This document shows positions 57,170-64,000 of a stretch of 64,000 nucleotides of DNA, one piece after another (the stretch's first letter is position 1; each line of letters opens with the position of its first letter). This stretch comes from Monodelphis domestica. Taxonomy: Eukaryota; Chordata; Mammalia; Didelphimorphia; Didelphidae. A program made the translations under genes and the position numbers. The stretch lies in contig NC_077231.1 of the NCBI RefSeq assembly GCF_027887165.1, forward strand, positions 124,819,987-124,883,986, given 5' to 3'. The notes below the pieces were generated by a model, which ran no database searches, was not told the DNA's origin, and saw nothing but the letters and a program-made list of their open reading frames with translations.

Positions 57170-57510
57170 CCTTAAGTCAAATCCAGCATCACGATAAAAA
57201 ACTTAACCAAATCCAAATCTTTCACTGATTCTATAAACCCCCAAAAGAAGGGGATATGCAAAAAGCAAGAGACAGCACAAGAAAAGCCCAGAGTTACAGA
57301 TTCTAGCACCCAAAATTCCATACCCCCATTTTTTAAAGAGCAAGGGCAAGCTTCTACACAGAGGGAACCAAAAGATTGTGAACAAAAATCCAAATTAAAT
57401 CCTAAAGCAAAAGATTTCTTTCCCAAAACAATTGATCTACAACCAAACTGCCTAACCCAAGGCACAACATTTCTCCTTGACAGTGGGGTGACCCTAAGTT
57501 TCTGAAGGGA
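57170..57510 (+). mobile_element. Possible LTR-retroelement internal fossil (protease-like motif)
   Basis: A long stretch rich in Gln, Lys, Ser and Thr leads to TTFLLDSGVTLSF, which resembles the aspartic-protease active-site segment (LLDSG/LLDTG) of retroviruses and gypsy-like elements. It lies between two blocks of CR1/L3 DNA. Broken; no LTR pair recognised. Family not assigned; the motif alone is weak evidence. Confidence 0.3.
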
Positions 57511-57844
57511 AATGACAGTGGGTGTCCCTGAGGAGATCAGAGGCAGAAGAATCCATCCTACCTCTCAACAATACCTGGGACCAAAGGGGAGGCAGTGGGT
57601 CATTTTACCAAAGAGAATCTCTCCAGGTCTTGTCTTCCATCTCCCAGAACTATCCTCTGAGGAGACATATTCCCTCTGTCAGGGGTACAAGACTGGCTAC
57701 CTCTCTCCCAGAATAGAGAGGGGAAGAAGAATCTTTTCATCCTCTCTCCCCATTTCCCTCTCTCCTTCCATTCCCCCTGTTCCCCTCTTAATCCTATTAC
57801 ATAAAAGTATTTTTGGATTGTGACTGTCATAGAGTACATTAGTT

Positions 57845-58115
57845 ATTCTCAGCCTTATGTCATTTGCAAATTGATATTATACCATCTGTGTATTTATTCC
57901 AGTAATTAATAATAATAAAAAACAAGCTGCACAGATCCTTAGGGAATTCTACTGGAGACTCCCTGCCCTGCTGACATTGAATCTGCACTTTTGGCTAGTT
58001 CTAAATATGTTTAATTTTACTATCATCTCTTCCACATTTTTCTATGTTTCCCACATGAAGGAGAAAATAAAATACTTCATCAAATGCTTTGCTAATATTC
58101 AAGTAAACTTAACCC
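57845..58115 (-). repeat. CR1/L3 LINE remnant
   Basis: GTCATTTGCAAATTGATATT, CCTTAGGGAATTCTACTGGA, TTCATCAAATGCTTTGCTAA are CR1/L3 in reverse, apparently the same element as at 56480, separated by the fossil between. Confidence 0.55.
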
Positions 58116-58124
58116 CCTTTGTCT

Positions 58125-58195
58125 CGCCCTTACCACTCTTCTGCCTTAGAATCAATACACAGAAGGTAAGGGTTTAAAAATAAATAAATAAATAT
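58125..58195 (+). mobile_element. CORE-SINE 3' fragment
   Basis: GCCCTTACCACTCTTCTGCC to AAGGTAAGGGTTTAAAAATA with an AAAT-rich tail; 5'-truncated. Confidence 0.75.
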
Positions 58196-58490
58196 AATAA
58201 GATTCCTATTTCCTCCCTTCTGCTCCCTGAGGCAGCGAATAGTCTAATACAGGTTATACTCAAACTTTCATGTAATACAAATTTCCATATTGTTTGTGCC
58301 ATGACATCACACAGATGGTAGAAATCTCATGAAGGAAATATAGTAGAAGATGGCAAGCTTTGATCTGTACATAGATTCCAATAGTTCCTTCTTTGGCTGG
58401 GGATAGCATTTTCCTCATGAGTCCCTTTTTAAAAGGTAGAGGGGTCACATAGTTTAGTAAATCTATTTTAAAAAGGAAATAATACTAACC
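58196..58490 (-). mobile_element. L1 3' UTR fragment
   Basis: GAGGCAGCGAATAGTCTAAT, then CATGTAATACAAATTTCCAT, in the order of marsupial L1 3' UTRs, repeated in diverged form in the next element. Confidence 0.6.
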
Positions 58491-58499
58491 TGTCATGAC

Positions 58500-59195
58500 C
58501 TTTTTTTAACTTTTAAAATTTCAATTACTTTTAGAAACAATTTTCAACAATTGTTATTTGATATTTTGCAATTCAGATTCTCTCCCTTTCTCCCTTCCCT
58601 TCTCCCTTTCCCTAGTGGTAGTTTGATACATATCATACAAGTGCTGTCATACAATACATAGTTCCATACTCCTCATGGCATGAAAGAAGATATGTATCAC
58701 ATACAAGAAAAAAAACCTTTGAAGGAAATAAAGTGAAAAATTGAAAGCTTTGATTGTCAGTCAGACTCTAGAAATTCCTTCTATGGCTGTTAGAATTTTC
58801 ATTGTGAATCTTGAAACCTTGCATTGCTGATAGTAGTTTCATCCTTTACAATTAATCATGGTACAATATTTCTGTTATTGTATCCAGTGCTCTTCTGGTT
58901 CTGCTCACTTCACTTTGCTTCAGTTTATATGTCTTTCCAGGTTTTTCTGAAGTCATCCAGTTTATCATTACATATGGACCAATAGTATTCCATTACAACC
59001 ATATATCCCAACTTGTTCAGCCATTCCCCAATTGATGGACATCTCCTCAGTTTCTAATTCTTTGTCACTACAAAAAGAGTTACCAAAAACATTTTTTTAA
59101 AGTAGGTCTTTTCCCTCAATCTTTGATCTCTTTGTGATTTAGTTTCAGTAATGTTATTGCTGGATGAAAGGGTATACACATTTTATAGCCTCTGA
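58500..59195 (-). mobile_element. L1 LINE 3' end with short ORF2 remnant
   Basis: C/T-rich 3' UTR near 58580, then ATAGTATTCCATTACAACCA and TTGTTCAGCCATTCCCCAAT, the complement of the ORF2 segment for WLNKLWYMVMEYY. 5'-truncated. Confidence 0.7.
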
Positions 59196-59252
59196 CTAGG
59201 ACACTGGTAGCTGAGAGTAGCAGCAGAAGACTGCTGACAATATCTCCTGGAG

Positions 59253-59579
59253 TAGTGATAGTGAACAAACCTATGGCACAGGTGCCAAAGATGGCATGCA
59301 GAGCGCTCTCTGTGAGCACTTGGCTACCTCCTCCAGTGTCCCTTACTAGAAAGGCAGAGAGACATGGGAAGAGCTGCTCTCCTCCACTGTGCCTGATGAC
59401 ATTTTTTCACATTACCCTTCCCTCTGCCCAGCAGCCCAATGGGAATGCTTTCTCCCTGCCCTTTGTGGGGTACTGGGGCACAGCACTCTGATTGGGAGGA
59501 GGTGGGCATGGCACTTGGTCTAGGGGATGGGGTGGGGGAGGGGTTCACCACTTTGTCTCTGAAAGGTTTGCCATCACTG
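59253..59579 (-). mobile_element. hAT-derived MITE, 327 bp
   Basis: Left edge TAGTGATAGTGAAC, right edge GGTTTGCCATCACTG. Target duplication TCCTGGAG / TCCTAGAG (59245-59252, 59580-59587; 7 of 8). Same family as 14715-15718 but inverted: GTGCCAAAGATGGCATG and CCCAATGGGAATGCTTTC match its complement. Confidence 0.8.
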
Positions 59580-59587
59580 TCCTAGAG

Positions 59588-59756
59588 AATCACTTAGTGG
59601 TAGTCTCTCGGTGACCAAGAATGACAGTTGTCTTTGTGCATTATCATCTATTGATGTACCCTCATGTGGCTTTGGAGTCCAAAGGCTGAGGCGCAAAGTT
59701 TGTGGCACATGGGGCATGGGATGCCAGTTGTTATGGGAGGTGCAGTTGTGGCCTGG
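59588..59756 (-). mobile_element. RTE-like LINE, 3' part with C-terminal zinc knuckle
   Basis: On the minus strand the frame TTGIPCPMCHKLCASAFGLQ, then SHMRVHQ and stop (59650-59648), is a C2H2-like finger of the kind found at the very end of some jockey/RTE-type reverse transcriptases. It is separated from the rest of the LINE (60625-61010) by an LTR, and the frame resumes in register on the other side. Confidence 0.6.
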
Positions 59757-59887
59757 TGTGGGAAGGAAATCACTTAAAAGACTGATATATATTAATTTAA
59801 GGTCGCCAAGGAATTCAGCTATGTAATTCCTTAATGCAGCAGTCAACCTTTTATGGAGTTTAATTACAAACAGGAGGAAGAAAGGTA

Positions 59888-59889
59888 TT

Positions 59890-59940
<51 letters not shown>
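59888..59940. repeat. (GA)n microsatellite
   Basis: About 50 bases of GA with two interruptions; it lies inside the family B LTR. Confidence 0.95.
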
Positions 59941-60148
59941 GGAGAGAAGGGAATAGGGCTTAAATACCCGCTCTGTTTAGGCTGGGCCAAAAGGCTCAAG
60001 CCCTTAGATAGCTGAGGCAAAGAAAAGAGATCAGTCCCTATCACTCACTTGACCAAAATGGAGAAACAGTCTCAGGGGCCTCCACCTCCAGCTTCCTTCA
60101 GAGCAAGCTTCTCAGAGCACAACCTCTCAGAGCAAAAACCTCTCCAAT

Positions 60149-60164
60149 CCCCCCCCCCCCCCAG
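60149..60164. repeat. Poly-C run
   Basis: About 15 consecutive C bases; inside the family B LTR. Confidence 0.85.
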
Positions 60165-60624
60165 TCCTCAGACCCTGCTATCTTTAAGGAAAACATCCAA
60201 GTTCCCTCCCCTCAGTTCTCACATCTACCAATCACTGTCCATGTCTTCCCTGTGCCAATGGTGGCTCTAGCTTAACCCAGGACCGCCCAGAGGTCTGTGG
60301 CTTTGCACATGTCTGTTGAAGGTCATATTCTCAAATAATTAAATCTTGATCCTTTGCTACAGCCCTTCCTAAATCCTGTTACCCTGAGTAGGGTGGAGAT
60401 TGGAATAATTAAATTTTGATCTATGCTGCAGACCTTTCCATTGTTCAGCAAAAGGTTTCTGTCCTAAAGTAATCTTAAGAAGGGAGGAGGAGGAACCTCC
60501 CTTGCCAATGGGGTTCACATTCCAATAGAGTTCCCACTATCAGTAGGAAATTCCCTACAAGCATGAAACCTTCCAATGGTGAAATTTCCAAAATTCACAA
60601 GTCTAAGAAATTTTAAGGTTTACA

Positions 60625-61010
60625 CTGGTGTGGGCGTTCACACGCAGCAGCGAGACGTCGACGTTGCTCATCTTCAAAGGTGGCGGCGGCATGGTTAATG
60701 TGGGTTCGCCAGCTGCTTCTGTCAGAGGCAGCGAGTTCTAGTTGCTTTGGTGTCATGCCAGCCCACTTCAAGTTTGACTTTAGCTGATCCTTGAATCTTT
60801 TCTTTGGTCGACCTTGTTTCCTGAGTCCAGCTGACAGTTCACCATAGAATACTGTCTTGGTATTCGCTGTGGGTCCATACGGATGACGTGTCCAGACCAT
60901 CGTAGCTGGCTTTTGAGGACCATGACTTCGATGCTGGTGGAGTTGGCTCTGTCGAGGACTTCCTGGTTGGTGATTCAGTCCTGCCATCGGATCCTCATGA
61001 TTGACCATAG
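60625..61010 (-). mobile_element. RTE/jockey-type LINE, C-terminal reverse-transcriptase fragment
   Basis: Minus-strand frame with VFYGELSAGLRKQGRPKKRF, KDQLKSNLKWAGMTPKQLEL and AASDRSSWRTHINHAAATFE is the tail of a non-LTR reverse transcriptase (the usual pattern is YGEL..G.R..GRPKKRYKD.LK). 5'-truncated; clade assignment is by resemblance only. 61011-61515 shows nothing recognised. Confidence 0.7.
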
Positions 61011-61518
61011 ATCAATAATGCACAAGATGGTAGATAAAAATATGATAGGAAGCTCTGATGGGGAGTCATGACCTCTCTGACTTCTGGTAGGTACAGAATA
61101 CCACAGGCATAATGAAGAGCCAGGCAGAGAGCCAGAGAAACCACCTAGGGACAGAGAAATGAGAAGCAGCCACAGGAACTTCAGAAAGAAAAATGGACTT
61201 CAAAGTCATTACACAGTTAAGTTCTGTTGGGAACCTCCCCAGAGCATGACTGTAAAATGACTGAGGTGATTGACGTCTTTCCAGAGGATCACCGATAGCT
61301 ATCTACTGTTATTTCTACCCAGTTTGTGAAAGCTCTATTTATATGTTTTGGATTATCCATAAAGCTGTTTGTTCATTGAGCCTTCTTAGACATGTGCTTA
61401 TCAGAGACAATTGTTGACCATGCCCTGGGTGAGATTAGATACTGAAGTTCTCAAATCATCTAAGTAGAGTCAACTGGTCAGAAAAAGAGAAAAATCCTCA
61501 AAAGTAGTCTACTGATAG

Positions 61519-61705
61519 GAATAGTTAGATGACTTGGTGAATAGAGCTTCAGGCTTGGAGATGGGAGATCCTGAGTTCAAATTTGATCTTGGATATTCCC
61601 TAGTTGTGTGAGCCTGGGCACTTAACCCCAAATTGCTTAGCCCTTACTGTTCTTCTGCTTTGGAACTGATACTTGGCATTAATTCTAAGACAAAAGGTAA
61701 GGGTG
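61519..61705 (+). mobile_element. CORE-SINE
   Basis: TAGTTAGATGACTTGGTGAA, GAGTTCAAATTTGATCTTGG, ending TAAGACAAAAGGTAAGGGTG. The tail runs into a TATA-rich tract. Confidence 0.8.
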
Positions 61706-61721
61706 TATATATGTATATACA

Positions 61722-62540
61722 CAGTAGTGTCTTGACCCATGGGTTTAATTCATTCCATGGCCAAGCTTGTAACTCAATTTGCTCATGTATCAAATTGTAT
61801 GTCCCCATTTAAATGAATGGAAATGCAATTAATCCATTCTGGTCCCCCAAAAAACAAACTAATTTTTTGTTGTATATGCTTTTAAATATGAAAATATACT
61901 TTATCAATAACAAATAGATATATTTATAGATAATAAGAAATATTTAAAGAAATAAACGTTACTTATGAAATGTTATTTACCTTCAAGGTCAGGCAAAGAT
62001 GCTGGCAGAGAAGGTTTTCATTTCATGCACTATCACTTAACATAACCTACTTTCTACACTCATAATGCTACATTTAAATGCAAAATTGACCTTACACATT
62101 ACTTATGATATATAACTTTATTGCTAAACTTAATTGCTATTTTTTAAACTTTACTTAATTATCATCATTTTCTTCATTGAATTTTGGTTGTCTTCATTGA
62201 ATTTTGGTCACACTTTCCTCAATATCCCTTAGAGGCCATTTCAACAAAAAATTTCCATGGAAGTTTGTTTCTTCCTCTCTTTCAGAACATTTTGATAATG
62301 TGTGAAACAAGTGTCATTCAAATGAACTAGGTCCAATGTTTCCCAGCAGACACCAAAAGGACCATTTTTGTTCAGTATGCCCTCACCCAGAATTAACTCT
62401 GAAAAATATCCAAATACAGCTGATACTTATGTCTGTGTTTCCCCAAATGGGGGTAATAGGATTTCTGTCTTCTGAACAGTCAAGGTAACATGTGTATACA
62501 GGTACTATATTTGTTGTGCTTGAGTATCAAGGTACCATGT
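61722..62540. mobile_element. DNA-transposon candidate with imperfect terminal inverted repeats
   Basis: Left edge CAGTAGTGTCTTGACCCATG; the complement of the right edge reads CATGGTACCTTGATACTCAA. TA-rich DNA on both sides fits a TA target (Tc1/mariner-like), but the exact ends are unclear. The interior is AT-rich, with TCTTCATTGAATTTTGGT twice in tandem near 62175. No transposase frame. Confidence 0.35.
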
Positions 62541-62749
62541 ATATGTATATAAAATAAAGTAGTATAGTGATCTCTTTGTGTCATGTCATTTGAACCCAGA
62601 GTTTAGGAGACACTGAGTTAAAAGTCACATCTGTAACCTATCTGCCCAATATCAGGTGTTGGGACTATATGTGAAGCCTCAGAGGAAAACAGGAAATGAT
62701 GTCAGGCCCCAAAAAAAAGAACTACTAGAGGAGCTCAAAAAAGATTTTT

Positions 62750-63360
62750 AAAGTTGTTTAATTTTTTAAAAATTTTAATAAATTTCTATGTGTGTTTTCT
62801 GAAGTTACATAATCCAAATTGTCTCCCTCCCTTCTTGCCTCCCCCCTCCTGGAACTGGCAAGTAATTCAATCTGGGTTATGCATATATTATCACACAAAA
62901 TATATTTCCATATTATTCATTTTTGTAAGCAAATAATATTATAAAACCCCAACCCCAAAACATATACCCAAATAAAGTGTTAAATCATATGTTTCCATCT
63001 GCATTTATACTCCAGCTGTTCTTTCTGTGGAGGTGAATAGCATTCTTTTTCATAAGTCCCTCAGAATTGTCCTGGAACATTGTAATGCTATTATTAGCAA
63101 AGTCTATCACATTTGATCATTTCACAATATTGCTATTACTGTGTACACTATCCTCTTGGTTATGCTTATTTCACTCTGCATCAGTTCATGTAGGTCTCTC
63201 CAGCTCTTTCTGAAATCATCCTGTTCATCATTTCTTACACAATAGTATTCCATCACCACCATCATATACCACACTTTGTTCAACCATTCCTCAATTGAGT
63301 AATATTCCTTTAGTTTCCAATTCTTTGCCACCACAAAGAGAGCAGCTATAAATATTTCAA
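62750..63360 (-). mobile_element. L1 LINE 3' end with ORF2 tail
   Basis: A/T-rich 3' UTR from 62750; the minus-strand frame from 63360 to about 63122 gives IFIAALFVVAKNWKLKEYYS and EEWLNKVWYMMVVMEYYCVR, the end of L1 ORF2. 5'-truncated. 63361-64000 shows nothing recognised. Confidence 0.75.
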
Positions 63361-64000
63361 AAAGGATTTTAAAATTCAAATAAGAGAGGTACAAGAGAAA
63401 AGTTGGGAAAAGAAATGAGAATGATACAGGAGAATGATGAAAAAGGAGTCAACATCTTGGTAATGGAAGCAAAAAGATTGGAAAAAAATTCACTGAAGAA
63501 AACAAGTATATAGGCAGATTTTATTTCTTTCCATAGAAAATGTAGAAGATGCAAGGGACTTCCATGATTTCATAAATAAATACAGAAAGTACATGTCAGG
63601 CTTAAAGGACTCACAGGAACCCATAAGCAAATATTTTTTAAATGCATAAAGCACACTCACAGGTAGTCCCCTTTCGAAGTAACTTATCATCTGGGAAACC
63701 TTTGACATTTTGGTGAATCCCCAGCTTTCACAGAGTCCTACATATTCCCTCCCAGTGCCCTTTGGTTTTTATTATCTCCAGAAGACAAACTTCAAGGGAC
63801 AACAGGCTGGATGAGAAGCTCAATTCCCATTGGACCATTGCTGTTCAAATCATTCACTGTAAGAGTTGGGAGCAAAGGACAGTTGTTCTACTCTTTCATC
63901 TTGCAACTTCGGTCCTTTCCTATCTCTAATTAGAGCCTTTGTGGATGATCCTTTATTCTCTGAGGTTATGACAATGCTTAGGAAATCTCCAACTCTCTCT

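Larger units (their letters stand above)
59757..60624 (-). mobile_element. Solo LTR, family B (endogenous retrovirus-like fossil) inside a LINE
   Basis: 868 bp, minus orientation, TGTAAACCTTAAAATTTC to TTTCCTTCCCACA. Target duplication CTGG (59753-59756 and 60625-60628); CTGGTGTGGG is shared on both sides, so a duplication up to 10 bp cannot be excluded. A TATA-like GTATTTAAGCCC lies near 59965 and a poly(A)-like ATTAAA near 59862, which sets the orientation. It contains a GA microsatellite and a C-run. No internal region. Confidence 0.7.

Noticed and set aside
1-64000. CRISPR arrays, bacterial operons, tRNA or rRNA genes
   Set aside because: The DNA is mammalian. The tRNA-like boxes seen all belong to SINEs, and no cloverleaf-complete tRNA gene was recognised.

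Overview
The window is vertebrate nuclear DNA, most likely from a marsupial. Two host genes are recognised, PHC1 (plus strand) and M6PR (minus strand), in tail-to-tail order. Their proteins are close to the human ones but clearly distinct. The intervening DNA is full of a tRNA-derived CORE-SINE of the kind that dominates marsupial genomes (box-like start, ending in AAGGTAAGGGTT plus poly-A), together with L1, RTE-like, CR1/L3 and L2 LINE remnants, hAT elements and solo LTRs. The species cannot be read from the sequence alone.

Layout. 1-20400: gene-free, repeat-rich DNA upstream of PHC1, with three solo LTRs of one family, a second LTR family near 10-11.4 kb, and hAT elements at 6.4 and 14.7 kb. 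The one at 14.7 kb is part of a three-level nest. 20440-21500: pyrimidine-rich imperfect tandem repeat, G-rich run, RFX X-box and a CpG island, which form the PHC1 promoter and non-coding exon 1. 23681-39913: fourteen PHC1 coding exons (1004 codons plus stop, every splice phase checked by hand). The 3' UTR runs to a probable poly(A) signal at 40972. 42217-45225: six M6PR coding exons on the minus strand (279 codons). 48490-49180: M6PR promoter region with two candidate first exons and a ZNF143/THAP11-type element. 49360-64000: gene-free DNA with LINEs, two further solo-LTR families, a hAT MITE, a DNA-transposon candidate and a retroelement fossil. It also holds an orphan set of three CCAAT boxes spaced exactly 33 bp apart.

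The genes are unrelated in function. PHC1 is a chromatin protein of Polycomb repressive complex 1, built around an HD1 segment, an FCS zinc finger and a SAM domain. M6PR is the cation-dependent mannose-6-phosphate receptor, which carries lysosomal enzymes from the Golgi to endosomes. Their stop codons are only about 2.3 kb apart, so the two 3' UTRs face each other and may touch or overlap.

The observations most worth a second look are: (1) the perfect 9-bp hairpin at the 3' edge of three sibling LTRs, whose two arms change together from copy to copy; (2) the 33-bp-phased CCAAT triplet without a gene; (3) two identical 11-mers that are at once E-box and splice donor for alternative M6PR first exons; (4) the datable nests LTR in hAT in old repeat, hAT in SINE, and LTR in LINE. 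All family names come from memory of consensus patterns; no database was searched.
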